Positions 49,480 to 62,228 are shown, counted from the stretch's first letter. The stretch: DNA of 64,000 nucleotides from Zeugodacus cucurbitae (GCF_028554725.1 NC_071667.1:28725501-28789500), one strand, 5' to 3'. Notes: a model not told the origin generated them from the letters alone. Numbers and translations: made by a program.

Positions 49480-50815
49480 TGAAACATTCTCAAGCACGCT
49501 GAATGAATCAAAGTATAACACCAGGAGATGGGAGAACCCGATACCCCAATCGATGGCGATGGAAGAAATGTTCCATTTCATGAAGAAGTTTGAATAGCAA
49601 TTACCCTCTTGAAAAAAAAACAAAGCGACGGGGGCCGATGGATTGCCGGTCGAGTTATTCAAATACGGCGGCGAAGAACTGATGAGGTGCATTCTTCTCT
49701 GCAGAATATGGTCGGACGAAAACATTCTCAACAATTGGAACCTAAGTGTACTCAGCCCAATCCACAAAAAGGGAGACCCCCAATTACCGTGGGATAAGTC
49801 TCCTTAATATCGCTTAGACTGTTCTATAGAGCGTACTGTGTGACAGACTAAAGCCCACCGTCAATAAACTGATTGGACCTTATCAGTGTGGCTTTAAACC
49901 TGAAAAATCTGCATCTGACCAGATCTTCACCATGAGCCCATTTTTGGAAAAGACCCGTGAAAAGAGGATCGACACACACCATTTCTTTGTCGATTTTAAA
50001 TCTGCTTTCGACAGCACCAAAGGAGTTGCCTGTATCTAGTATCCTTGCAAAACTAATACGGCTGTGTAAGCTAACGTTGAGCAACACCAAAAGCTCCGAC
50101 AGAATCAAGAAAAACCTCTCCGAACCGTTCGATAACAAACAACGTTTCAAACAGGGTGGCTCAATATCGCGTGACTTCTTCAATAAATTGCTGGAAAAAA
50201 TAATACGAGAGTGTACAGCTGCTGGCGCACGATATTGATATCATTGGAAGCACCAACCGCGTCGTTAGTACTTGTTTGTCTAGATATCTAGTCTAGGAAG
50301 CGAAGCGTATTGGTCTAGTAGTGAACGAAGACAAGACGAAATATCTCCTGTAATCAAACAAACAATGTTGCAGGTAATTTCATTTATCTTGGAACCAGCA
50401 TTAACACAAACAACAATGTCAGCCTTGAAATCCAACGCATAATAACTCTTGCCAATAGCTGCTACTATGGACTGAGTAGGCAATAAGAAAGTAAAGTCCT
50501 CTCTCAACGAACTAAAACCAAAGTCTATAAGTCCCTCACGATTCCCGTTCTGCTTTATGGTGCAGAAGCATGGATGATATCGACGGCACTAGAAGTTTTC
50601 GAGAGAAAAAATTTTCGCTAAATTTATGGTCCTCTGAACATTGACAACTGCGAATACCACAGACGATGGGGCGATGAGCTGTATGAGTAATTCGATAGTC
50701 ATAGTTCAGCGAATAAAAAGACAACGGCTACGGTGGCTAGATCATGTTGTCCGAATGGACAAAAGTAATCTAGCTTTGATGCAGTACCCGCTGATTAAAG
50801 CAGAGGAAAGGAATA
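49480..50815 (+). mobile_element. RTE-like retrotransposon, decayed copy
   Basis: Broken frames follow the order of the copy at 16831-20096: GADGLPVELFKYGGEEL, then LIGPYQCGFKPEKSASDQ, EKTREKRIDTHHFFVDFK, the region before the catalytic aspartates, and finally RLRWLDHVVRMDKS near 50750. It has many indels and stop codons, and the YADD region is eroded. A Helitron lies directly after its end. Confidence 0.85.
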
Positions 50816-51241
50816 TCTGTCTTGAGCTTTTTAAAAGTTCAAAATATACATATCTATACTACTATTATAAAGAGGAAAGATTTGTATGTATGTTTGTATT
50901 GAATAAACTCGAAAACTACTGCGCCGATTTTAAAAATTCTTTCACCATTGGAAATCTACATTCACCCCGAGTAACATAGGCTATATTTATTGCTAGAATC
51001 TCAACTTTCTGGAAATAGTTCCCAGATGAGGGTATCAAAAAGACTCCGTGATGGAGAATCTTAATCTGAAACTGAAAATCGTTCTGCAAGTCATTCACTT
51101 CACATCGCAATCGCGTGCCAAAGAGTCGAGTAACGAACGCTCGCAGCTGCTTGCTGAACAAAATTTCAAAACCTGCCTGTAAAAACTTATAACTTTTGAA
51201 ATGTTTGCTTAAGCCCGTGCGAAGTCGGAGTGGTCTGCTAG
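50816..51241 (+). mobile_element. Non-autonomous Helitron, 426 bp
   Basis: It starts TCTGTCTTGAGC after A and ends GTGGTCTGCTAG before T, the same ends as 23543-25154. Much of the interior matches it (for example AAGAGGAAAGATTTGTATG). It lacks the central part present there. Confidence 0.8.
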
Positions 51242-52841
51242 TTTGTAAATATCTCAAAGAAATCAATTTCAATTCGTACTCGGTTATTCTACGTACTCAA
51301 TCTTGTTCTATGTTACCGTTAAACTTTGTGCTAATAAAAAATTACTTAGTATCAGCAACAGATCCGAATATTTTTAACTTTTCAAAAATCTCTCTTGCAT
51401 CCAACGGACCTATATAGGCAAAATATCAATGTAAATAGAAATAGTCATATATATAATAAATAGCACACTTTACGCACCAATTTCGTAACTCTCTTAATTA
51501 TTACCCACTTATACAAAGGGTAAGAAAAATTATGAATCCAACAATTGTGTTTATTATTGAGCATCCGATTGAGCTGCTCGGATGATGAATCTACAAATGA
51601 CCACCGAATTCATTTGTCCGCAGACTATTAGTTACGGTCGACGATGGCGAATTAATTGTGATTGTGCACGAAGCGGATGAAGCAAACAAACCAGCATTCA
51701 ATAAATACTTGGGTAGTCACAATTAACGGTCACTTTTTGGAAGTGCTTTGCAGCTTATTTAATGAAAACAAACGAAATGAGCAAGCAAAGTCAGTAACAG
51801 TAAAGTTACGATCGGAGAGGTTTCGTTGATGCTTATTGTTGTTTTTGTTGATGTATTATTTATATGATGCAGCATTTTCATATTTTCCGGTTGCAACGTC
51901 AGCGGTCGCTGTCGTTTCATCTTCATGCACAACAACATTTTGGCTACACCTTTGCGACTTCATTGGCTGTGTGAATATGCTAAGTTGCAAAGAAAAACTA
52001 TTTTTAGTCAATATAAAAAGTGTGAAGAATACTAAAACTTTATTAGAATTCAGTAAAAATATTTGAAGTATTTTGTGCGCCATGAATTATGACCAATTGA
52101 TTTGGTCAAAGTTTGATTAGACGATTAATATTCATATATATGTATGTAATATGTAAGCAGTATTGTATCAACCTCTTTAAATCGACGTTTGCATGGCTAA
52201 TCGATAGGCGGAGATTTCGATTGCAAAAAGAAAAATGAAGAAACTTCAAGCAAAAGATAAACAGTAATTATTGGTTTGCGGAAGATCGTCTTTTTTATGC
52301 TACTGAACATCGCTCATTGCACAATTATCTTCTCAATGGGTACAATTTAATGGATTTGAACTGCGCAATAGATAAAGTTTGGAAATTCTTAAGCAATTTT
52401 CTTCCTTTTATCTCTCCTATAAGCAATCAAAAGTATAGTAGAGACTACTTTAGCATGCTAGCCCAACATAGATTGCGAGCTCTTGGAAGGCATTCCACGC
52501 TTTCACAACAAAAAGGACTTAGTGATATATGTATCCTAAATTCTTTGTGAACTGAAACAACGACATGAGTACTTCAACGAGCTGATTTTTTTTAGTTCAC
52601 ATGAGTAATAAAAAGGTGTGACGTTCAAAAGAAAACTTAATCATCAATATCGAAGGGCACTCAAGGGTTCCGAAACTTGTAAGTAGGTTACAATAGAGAG
52701 GGGTTCTTTTTTTATACCACTTGAAGAAATTCAGCTAAATTTTTAGCGCACGAACTTCATTTTTTCTCATAATCAATGGAAGCTAATAATATTCCCTTTA
52801 GACTATTACTATATTTGTACTATTTACATTTAAATATATAT
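51242..52841. other. Non-coding stretch
   Basis: No recognised gene, RNA or element ends. Confidence 0.45.
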
Positions 52842-53790
52842 AGGTTAGGTTAAGTGGTTGCCAAACGAAGCACCGAGGCCTTTGGGAGGCCCATTGTGAT
52901 ACCACTATCGAGTCTTCATTGAACAACCCTGTGGTCCTGATAAAGTGAAAAAGTTCACACAATTTGACATGAGCAACTTCACCCACATCATCGAGAAAAC
53001 CGCGTCCAATAGTTGCGATTATTTTCCTATATAGAGCCTTACATCCACATAGAAGGGATGTAATCGTTTATTCTTCTTCTTCTTCTTGGCAGCTTCTCCA
53101 ATATTCATTGAAAGGTATCACCTATTTTCTGGCGTGTCTCCCAATCAGACAGTGCCTCGTTAACACCCCTACAAGGGTTCTTGTTTCTTTCCTCTTAAAT
53201 TTCAATAAGCGACAAGTACGGCTCTTATTCCACTCTGGCCACGTTTGTCTGCTTACGGAGCAAGTCGTTACTGTTTCTGGTTAAAAAAATTTGCAAGTTG
53301 TCAGAGGTACATAGATGCCCTCTTTATTGGGCTCCAACTGCTGTGTGGTGTCCAATCTGGCTAGTTCATCTGCCACACAGTTCCCAGCGATGTCACTATG
53401 TCCTGGGACCCATTGCAGGTCTATCGTGAAATATGACGTAATTGTCAATAATAAATCCAAGCATTCTTTCACTATCTTAGAAGATATTCTATGAGACTTT
53501 AGTGATTTTAAAGCCGCTTGACTATCCGATAATATGAATATTTGTCTGGTCGCTAACACTCTTTTTGACAGAACGAGAGGGCTTTCTTTAATTGCAGTGA
53601 TCTTTGCTTGAAACACACTGCAGTGATCCGGTAGCCGGAAGGCGATCTAGTTCTGAGAATACCCCATCTCAAACTCGTTTGTCTAGTTTTGAACCTGCGT
53701 AGATATTTATCGCTGAATCTTTGTCCACTTTTCCCCTATCCCACTCCTCTCTGGAGGAGAATGATATGTGTAGTTTCGAGTTTAGATTCA
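52842..53790 (-). mobile_element. Decayed LINE 3' end with RNase H domain
   Basis: The minus-strand frame at 53281-53616 reads FQAKITAIKES, ILSDSQAALKSL and LQWVPGHSDIAGN, which is RNase H as found in several LINE clades. Broken frames continue downstream with a cysteine-rich C-terminus and DDVGEVAHVKLCELFHFI. The 3' end is TTAACCTAACC at 52842-52852. Frameshifts upstream (about 53617-53790) mark it as dead. The clade was not determined. Confidence 0.8.
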
Positions 53791-54477
53791 TTTCTATAGG
53801 ATTACGAAAATAAATATATGTAAATATAAATAAAATATTATATAATATATATTTTGAAATAACAATTAATCGATATTTCGCAACTATATATTACATAGAT
53901 ACACATACATATATATACACGTATGCAAAAATATTGAGAATTGTGCAACACGACGCTTGAGATAATTCTATTATTTTCATTACACAAATAATAAACAGCA
54001 ATAAATCTGTTTTTATTATTATTTGCAAATAATATTTGTGCACAAATGTATACCAGTAATTGAGATGCTATAAAATTCAAAATAAACATATCACTCAATA
54101 ATTCGTGGGAATCACACTTCATTATCCATTTTATGCCAGTAAATTAGTTGGTCACAAGCAAACTTTAATTCAAACCGCAATTCATAAAATTCAAATTATA
54201 CATACAAACATATATACATATATATATTTTATTATATTTACTAATAGTCCCCTTTAATATAAGTAGCTAACTTCAGTAGCTATTTGTTTTGGTCTTGTTT
54301 CTAAAGCAATAAAAATCGTTATATGAAATCTTATAAATAAAATAGATTGTCTATTACTCAAACCGTGGTATAAATAATTGTAATTTGACTTTTTATTATT
54401 GGCATATGTACATACATATATTTTATATCAGATTGCAGCGGCCTCGGATTTGCAATTAGATTGAAAAATAAGGTGCT
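53791..54477. other. Non-coding AT-rich stretch
   Basis: Very AT-rich with TATATA and TACATA runs; nothing else seen. Confidence 0.5.
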
Positions 54478-55062
54478 GTATAATCTCGCAACAAAGTTGT
54501 TAAAAATGGATGAAATCGAATTATAACCCCGCCTACCCCCCATACAAAGGTTATGTTGAAAACTAATAAAAATGCTTTAATTCAGTAAGGAAAACCATCA
54601 GAAGCCTTAAATTTCATTATAAAGATGGAACAGAAGGGCTGCACTCAAAATGGTATACAAAATTTTAAATGGGCGTGGTTCCGCCCACTTATGGGTCAAA
54701 AACCATAACTCATAAATTACTCGACCGATTTTAACGTAATTCAGTTCGAATCATTTCCTTGACATCTCTATGCTATAGTTTCAAAATGGGCTAAATCGAT
54801 CCACAACCACGTCTACTTCCCATACACCCTAATTTTGAAGTACATCTGATTCGTTCACTTGACAATATATAAGTTAAGCACCAGATATCGGGATAAAACT
54901 GTGCATAAATACTATATTTCTAGTGTAGCGTAGCTGAAATCAGACTATAACTTTTCAAGGCCTCAAATATCGAACGTGAGACCTCAGTGCTTCTAGTATT
55001 TTTTTTTACAGAAAACATAGGTAAGTCTCTCAGATATTTTGAGGGAATTCAGAGACAATATT
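54478..55062 (-). repeat. Dispersed repeat, internally deleted copy
   Basis: Starts ATCTCGCAACAAAGTTG and holds the CCACGCCC-type blocks but lacks the opposite hairpin end. It runs directly into the next copy. Confidence 0.75.
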
Positions 55063-55063
55063 T

Positions 55064-55998
55064 ATAGTCTCACAACAAAGTTGCAACGAGAGTATTATAG
55101 TTTTGTCCACATAACGGTTGGTTGTAAGTCCTAAACTAAACGAGATATAGGGTTATATATATCAAAATAATCAGGGTGACGAGTAAAGTTCAAATCCGGA
55201 TGTCTGTCTGTCCGTCCGTCTGTCCGTGCGGTCGTATCCCTTGGCATCACGTCCCATACAAAGGTTATGCTGAATACTACTAAAAATTATTTAATTCAGT
55301 AACGAAAACCACTAGGAAGCTTAAATTCGATTATAAAGATGGTACAGAAGTGCTGCACTCAAAATGGTATACACAATTTTAAATGGGCGTGTTTCCGCCC
55401 ACTTATGGGTGAGAAACCATATCTCCGAAACTACTCGACCAATTTCAATGAAATTCGGTTCATAATATCTTCCTTAATATAATTAACTTCCCAATGATAT
55501 GTTGTGAAGATAGTCCAAATCGGTTCACAACCACGCCTACTTCCCATATACCAGAACTCTGAAGTCGGTCTGAATTGTTTACATTACAATATATAAAGTT
55601 AGTACTAGTGAAAATATCGACACAGAACTTTGCAAAAATACTGTATTTAAAGAGTGGCATCGCACTTCTAAAAATCGTCGAAATTGGTCAATGAGTTTTC
55701 AAGACCCTATATATCGAATATGAGGACCTCAGTACTTCTAACCAATTTTTTACCGAAATTATAGTTAAGTCTCTCAGATATTTTGAAGAAATTTTGAGGG
55801 AATATGTTTCTTCTAATAATATGTCTCCGTGGCAACAATGAGTGCAATCGGGTCATAACTTTCCCTAGCTCTCATATACCTCGTTATAGGATTTTCAAAT
55901 TGGGGCAAATTGTGTGTTATCTTAATAAAAATATATCAATAAATTGCGAGAGTATAAAATGTTGCACCCGAACTTAGCCTTTCCTTACTTGTTTTCTT
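55064..55998 (-). repeat. Dispersed repeat, second of a head-to-tail group
   Basis: Starts AGTCTCACAACAAAGTTGC and ends TTGCACCCGAACTTAGCC followed by TTTCCTTACTTG. It includes the (GTCC)n-type run near 55204-55227. Confidence 0.8.
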
Positions 55999-55999
55999 C

Positions 56000-56168
56000 T
56001 AATAATATGTCTCCGTGCCATAAATTTGTGAAATCGGCCCACATACCTAATATTAGAGGTTTATTTGCCGAATATGTGGGTCAAATTGTATGTTATAAAA
56101 TTAAATAAATAAATTGCGAGAGTATAAAGTGTTCGGTTACAACCGAACTTAGCGCTTCTTTACTAGTT
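56000..56168 (-). repeat. Dispersed repeat terminal fragment
   Basis: Holds only the end region: ATTGCGAGAGTATAAAG, then the hairpin GTTCGGTTACAACCGAAC. It completes a head-to-tail group of three partial copies. Confidence 0.75.
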
Positions 56169-58109
56169 TTTTATTTATTTTAAACAAGCAAGAAAGAGTT
56201 GGATTCGTATACAACCGAGCAATATATTTATAATCAGAAATGCTACAAAATTTGATCTTCAAGTCACAACTAAGCAGAATTTTTCTTAACTAGTCTAAAG
56301 TTATTAGTCCCCATTGTATCATTATTTAAGCTATGATAATATGGTAAGTTTTGAAGTTGGTGTACCCCTGAAGAATAAGTTGTTTCAGATTATTGTAACG
56401 TGGTTCACCTTGTGACGGTGTTTAAGCGTTTATTGAAATAAAGATATATTATAAATAATATTTCAAGCTTATCTCTTTTGTCTCGTAAAATATATTATTT
56501 TAATAATAGTGACATAATATTTTATTTTAACAAAATTAGCTTTACCGCCTTATTTAAAACTACCCAAAATTTGAATTTTGTTTTTAATCTCAATTAGCTG
56601 TGTCTATAGCTTCTTAAAAGAAATTATTATTTGTATTATATTATTATTTTTTATAATCATACATATTTCTGGCCTTTTTTAATACCAAATAGTAATAAAT
56701 ATTACTTAATATTGTTTTTTAGTCTTACTATATTTACTAAACATATTTAGTATATACACACATATTATATTTTTTTTCTATTGTTGTACCTTTTGGCATA
56801 TGATAATTAGAATTCTAAAACCCAAATCATAATTCTTTTGCACCAAGTTAACATGTCATTAACTTCAAATTTTCTTTTAATAAATTTATTTATAAAATTT
56901 CATCACATCTATTTCTACGCATGTGTAGAACTGTAGAACACCAGAAAACAACAAATTTTACGAATTCTACTCTTTACTATTCTTTTGCAAATGTAAAGAC
57001 GTTTTCAAAGTGTTTTATATTTTGTTTTGGCCGTTTGAATCACAGATTACATAAGCATAAATGACTTAAGTTGAGAACCAATATTTTATTATCCATCCGT
57101 TTGTTTTTATGTGTTTCCCTTTCGCGAACTTTCGTTCATAAAAACAAAAAAATAAAAATGTAAATGCGATGTTAGAGCTCAGCAATCATGTCATTTACAT
57201 AAATATATTGTTTGTTTATATTAAATGTTTGTTGTATTTGCGCATATACAATAGCACCTGAGTAGGTGTGTGTATGCCAAAATGGGTAACTGTGCAGCAG
57301 TTCAAACACCCTATTTGTATACATTTACATTTATAATATCAAAGCTGTATCCGTTAATGATTAAATTGGTCTAAAATTTATTCATTTCTTTTTTCAAGTC
57401 TATAACGGTTATTCTTCTTCGTTATTATTGCTCATTTTTGCAAGGTTGGGATTATTTGCGACTTTTGTCAACATTTGAAAACAGGTCAATAATCTGAATA
57501 AATTAATTTACAAAATTTCGATAATTTATTTATTGTCATTTTCTTATTTTAAACGAAGATGCAGACTAAAATAGTCATAAAACATTTACAGTTATTGGAG
57601 CGTAGCTGAATTGGGTAGATCTTTTTATTTATTTACCAGTCAATTTCGCTTGCTTTCAATACAACAGAATACAACAGCTGAACTTACCTAACTCGAATCT
57701 CCACAACCCACAAAAAACAACTTCAAGTTACAGAATTTCTCATTAAAACGTAAAATTTTTCAAAAAGTGAAATTTTTCAGTGTAAATAGATTGTAATCTG
57801 CTTAGTATAATCAGCTTTATTAATATTCGTATTTGAATAGGAATTTCAAATTGCAAAGGAATGCGTTATATAATTTTTGAATAGCGGTTGAATGATTTCT
57901 TCTTCAGCATCCTCATCGTTTACCATGGCGCTAAAAGTCATATTCATTATGTCTGTAATATTCGGTTCTATCATCTACTGTTATAAATCTGACTGAGCAA
58001 ATCTATTTGTCCACCGCAATATAATCTGCTATAGCAACATTTGAAGTGATATTTGTATTACTATTTTTCATCCATAATTCAAAATCTATTCCACCAACTT
58101 AAAAAAAAA
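56169..58109. other. Non-coding AT-rich stretch
   Basis: No recognised gene or repeat border. Confidence 0.5.
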
Positions 58110-59276
58110 ACAAGTAAGGAAGGACTAAGTTCGGGTGTAACCGAACATTTTATACTCTCGCAATTTATATATTTAACCTTATTTATGTTATATCATACAC
58201 AATTTGACCCACATACTCGTCATATATATTGTATAAAGTCCATTGAAAGTTGGAAACCATAATATTTGGTTAGAAACACATTAAAACCCTATGGTCCGAT
58301 TTCAGCGATTTTTAGAATGGGGCTGCCACACTATTAACATAGTATTTGTGCAAAGTTCTGCACCGATATCTTCACTAGTGCTTACTTTATATATTGTAAA
58401 GTAAACGATTCAGATTGTCTTCAAAGTTCTGGTATATAGGAAGTAGGCGTGGTTGTGAAGCGATTTGACCTATTTTCACAACATATCATTGGGATGTAAG
58501 GAAACTATTACAAACCAAGTTTCATTGAAATCGGTCGAGTAGTTTCTGAGATATGGTTTTTGACCCATAAGTGGGCGACGGCACGCCCATTTTCCATTTT
58601 GTAAAAAAATCTGAGTGCAGCTTTCATCTGCCATTTCTTAAGTGAAATTTAGTGTTTCTGACGTTTTTCGTTAGTGAGTTAACCCACTTTTAGTAATTTT
58701 CAACCTAACTTTTGTATGGGAGGTGGGCGTGGTTATTATCCGATTTCTTTAATTTTTGGACTGTATTAGGAAGTGGCTAAAAAAACGACTGCAGAAAGTT
58801 TGGTTTATATAGCTCTATTGGTTTGCGAGATAGGTACAAAAAACTTAGTAGGGGACGGGGCCACGCCCACTTCCCTAAGAAAATTACATCCAAATATGTC
58901 CCTTCATAGTGCGATCCTTCATACCAAATTTTATTTCCATATCTTTATTTATGGCTTAGTTATGGAACTTTATGTGTTTTCGGTTTCGCCATTTTGTGGG
59001 TGTGGCAGTGGTCCGATTTTGCTTTTCGAAAGCAACCTTCCTATGGTGCCAAGAAATAAGTGTGCCAAGTTTCATCAAGATATCTTAATTTTTACTCAAG
59101 TTACAGCTTGCACAGACGGACGGACGGACGGACGGACAGACAGACATTCGGATTTGAACTCCACTTTGGTATATATAACCCTATATCTAACTCGTTTAGT
59201 TTTGGGTGTTACAAACAACCGTTATGTGAACAAAACTATAATACTCTCTTTAGCAACATTTGTTGCGAGAGTATAA
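58110..59276 (+). repeat. Dispersed hairpin-ended repeat, full length
   Basis: A good reference copy. 5' end: ACAAGTAAGGAAGGACTAAG, hairpin GTTCGGGTGTAACCGAAC, then TTTTATACTCTCGCAA. 3' end: GCAACATTTGTTGCGAGAGTATAA, so the inner end sequence returns inverted. A (GACG)n run lies at 59118-59138. Open frames at 58773-59276 and 59060-59338 are translations of it. Confidence 0.92.
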
Positions 59277-59320
59277 TAGGTATGTATGCCATCTTCGTTC
59301 GTTCAAAACTTCGAGTTATA

Positions 59321-59871
59321 ACGGGTGATTCAATTTGAACAGTTCACGCGTGAGTCGTGGCAAGCTGTCATGTTATTTTCGTTCAGTATTGTTTGGCATT
59401 TCATGCCTGAATTGCCTCAACAATGTTTACAAATTGCTCAACTTTATTATGAAAATTCACGTTCTATGATGAAAGTGTTTCGCGCATTTCGCTCAACTTA
59501 TGGTCATCATAATCGGCCTACTGAGCATATTCTTCGAAACACCATTACTCAACTTGAGACCCTGCAATCATTATTGTATAATATACCACCGAATAGACCA
59601 CATCCAGCACACAGTGAAGAAAATATAGCAGCCGTAGCTGAGAATATACAGGAAGATTGTGGAGATTCGATTCGAAGCCATTCACAGGAGCCATCGCATC
59701 AATCAATGGATTTATTGAGAGAACCCTTCGGTGAGCAGATAATTTCACGTTCTGGGCTGGTCGATTGGCCATCAAGATCGTGTGCTTTCACACCGTTATA
59801 CTACTTCCTGTGGAGATATGTAAATGCTAAAGTCTAAAAGAGTGGGGAACCTCGAAATGGATCACCCTTTT
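59321..59871 (+). mobile_element. Internally deleted mariner, 551 bp
   Basis: Ends ACGGGTGATT and (reversed) AAGGGTGAT with TA on each side, the same type as the element at 23589. The frame from ATG 59404 (MPELPQQCLQIAQLYYEN) gives the DNA-binding N-terminus. It then jumps, around residue 100, to the C-terminal FGEQIISRSGLVDWPSR. The two first catalytic aspartates are deleted, and the third position reads CAFTP where the relative has CDLTP. Confidence 0.88.
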
Positions 59872-61245
59872 TAAGTTCGAATTATGGAAGTTCAACTGTA
59901 GATGTATAACAATACATATATGTTGGTATATCCTACAATCGGATAGTGGTATAAGCTTCAAATACAAACGAGCGTCACAATTGAACTTTCCAGGTGTTGT
60001 TGATTATTGGGGCGTGGCTGGATCTGGATAAAATTGAATAGCGAAGATAATTTACTTGATCTCCTGTAAAAATATATCATACAATTTCAATTATTATAAA
60101 GTAGTGAATATGAAAAGTGTTACAACACTAAACCGATTATGAAGACCCATTTTATAGTTGTTGTAACCCAGAGACCAACGTATGTTTGCATGTACAAGTG
60201 CGAAAGTAAGCAAGAGTAATAGCAATCTGTGACTAAATACCGACTATGTGACACCATAACACCAAAAACATGTCTCTGTCAACCAATTCAGCAGCGCAAG
60301 TGACTAAGCAGCATATTTCTTATATAATGCGCTCACTTACATACACACATACATACATATGTGTAAATACTTTGACTGCATAATATTCAATTGCAAATTA
60401 TAACACGATCATAAAGTGTAGTCGCGCACACGCTCATAAATTAGATGACGTGACAACAACAAAAACAAATGTATATATCAACATGACATACATACATTCA
60501 TATTCTTACATACATACATACATACATATGTATGGGTACATACATACATTCATGGGAATTAAGACGATTCAGCAGCAACAAGCGTTGAGTGACATGACTC
60601 AGCGGTGAAATGCAACACATCAATCGGACAGTTCATCACTTCATCAGAGCATCACATCCAAGTCAACCAGTTGCGGCATGTCTATGCATGTGTGTGTGAC
60701 TGTGTGCATATTTTATCACCTGCGGCCACATCAATTGAAAGTGCGACATTGTCGTCGCCAAACAACTTCGCCACCTCGTGTTCGTGCCACTGGCGTATCA
60801 GCAACAAATCACCGACGACATCTGCCGTCTACAAAGCTCGTGAGTAAGATGCAAGCGTGTAAAGATTTCTGGCAAAAGATTTGCATTTCGCCAACTCCGC
60901 CGCGTAAACACACACAGTTACATTACACACGTGTGTCTACATATGTATGCTTGTAAGTTCGTGCAACAAATAAGTAACAATAGCGGCCTCAAGTAACAAC
61001 AAATTGCAACAAGTTACAGCGCTATTGAGAATAATTCGCAGTTGTTATGTTGAGGGAGCCGCCAGTGTGGCAAGCAGGTGAGGGGCGATAAATGTGTTGC
61101 CTACTGACACATTGAGAAGATAATTTGGAGATGTGCAACCTTAGTGGACGTTATGAAGCACGGCACAAAGCGAAAAAGCGTGAAAGTGGCAGTCCAGTGC
61201 TTCGCGGTCCATGGATCGAGTTATGGGGAATCATGTTGATATTAA
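59872..61245. other. Non-coding stretch with CATA microsatellites
   Basis: Contains (CATA)n runs near 60340-60360 and 60484-60552. A GC-richer patch at 60660-60850 ends in a GTGAGTAAG that would suit a 5' splice site, so a first exon of a neighbouring gene is possible but unproven. Confidence 0.4.
60484..60552. repeat. (CATA)n microsatellite, interrupted
   Basis: Repeated ACATACATACAT units with a few interruptions. Confidence 0.9.
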
Positions 61246-62228
61246 CAAGTAAGGTAAGGCTAAGTTCGGGTGCGACCGAACATTTTATACTCTCGCAATT
61301 TATTGATGTAATTTTATTAAGATAACACAATTTGACCCATATATTCGGTATAAAGTCCGATAGAATAACGCAAATCATCATATATGGTATATAGGCTGAT
61401 GTAATTCCTGAACCGATTTCACTAATTTTCCCCACCAAGCGACACTATATACAAGACTATATACTCACTTAATTTTGCTAAGATATCTCACATATTAACC
61501 GAATAAAGCCCACACATTATTAGGTATATGGGAGGGGAAGTTCTGATCCGATTTTAATATTTTTTGGAACAGAGACACACAATTAGGTGAAAATAATTTC
61601 CTCTGAATTAAATTAAAATATCTGAAAGATTTGCCGATATTTTCGGTAGGTTCAACATGTTCTATATCTGGGGCCTTGAAAAGTTATAGTCCGTTTTCGA
61701 CAATTTTCTCACAAATGAAGCCAGAGATTATATACACTATTTATGTAAAGTTTTATTCCGCGATCTTCATTGGTTCCTTATGTATATATTATAAAGTGAG
61801 TGAAGTGGAGTTCAAAATTGAGTTACATGGGAAGTTGTCGTGGTTGTGAACCGATTTCGCCCATTTTTTGTCCGTGTTATCAGGGTATCAAGAAAATATT
61901 ATATACCGAATTCCATTGAAATCTGTATCTATTCCTGAGATAGGGGTTTTGACCCATAGGTGGGCGATGCCACGCCCATTTTCTATTTTGTAAAAAAATC
62001 TGAGTGCGTAAGAGAATCGGCTGCATAAAGTTTGGTTTATATAGCTTCATTGGTTTGCGAGATATATACAAATATCCGATTTGGGGCGGGGACACGCCCA
62101 CTTCCCTAAAAAAGTAAAATATGCTCATATATATAACCCTATATCTAACTCTTTTATTTCTTGGTGACACAAACAACCGTTATAACAAAACTATAATACT
62201 CTCTTTAGCAACTTTGTTGCGAAAGTAT
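61246..62228 (+). repeat. Dispersed hairpin-ended repeat
   Basis: 5' end AACAAGTAAGGTAAGGCTAA with hairpin GTTCGGGTGCGACCGAAC; 3' end GCAACTTTGTTGCGAAAGTAT. The interior lacks the segment around the (GACG)n run found in longer copies. Confidence 0.88.
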
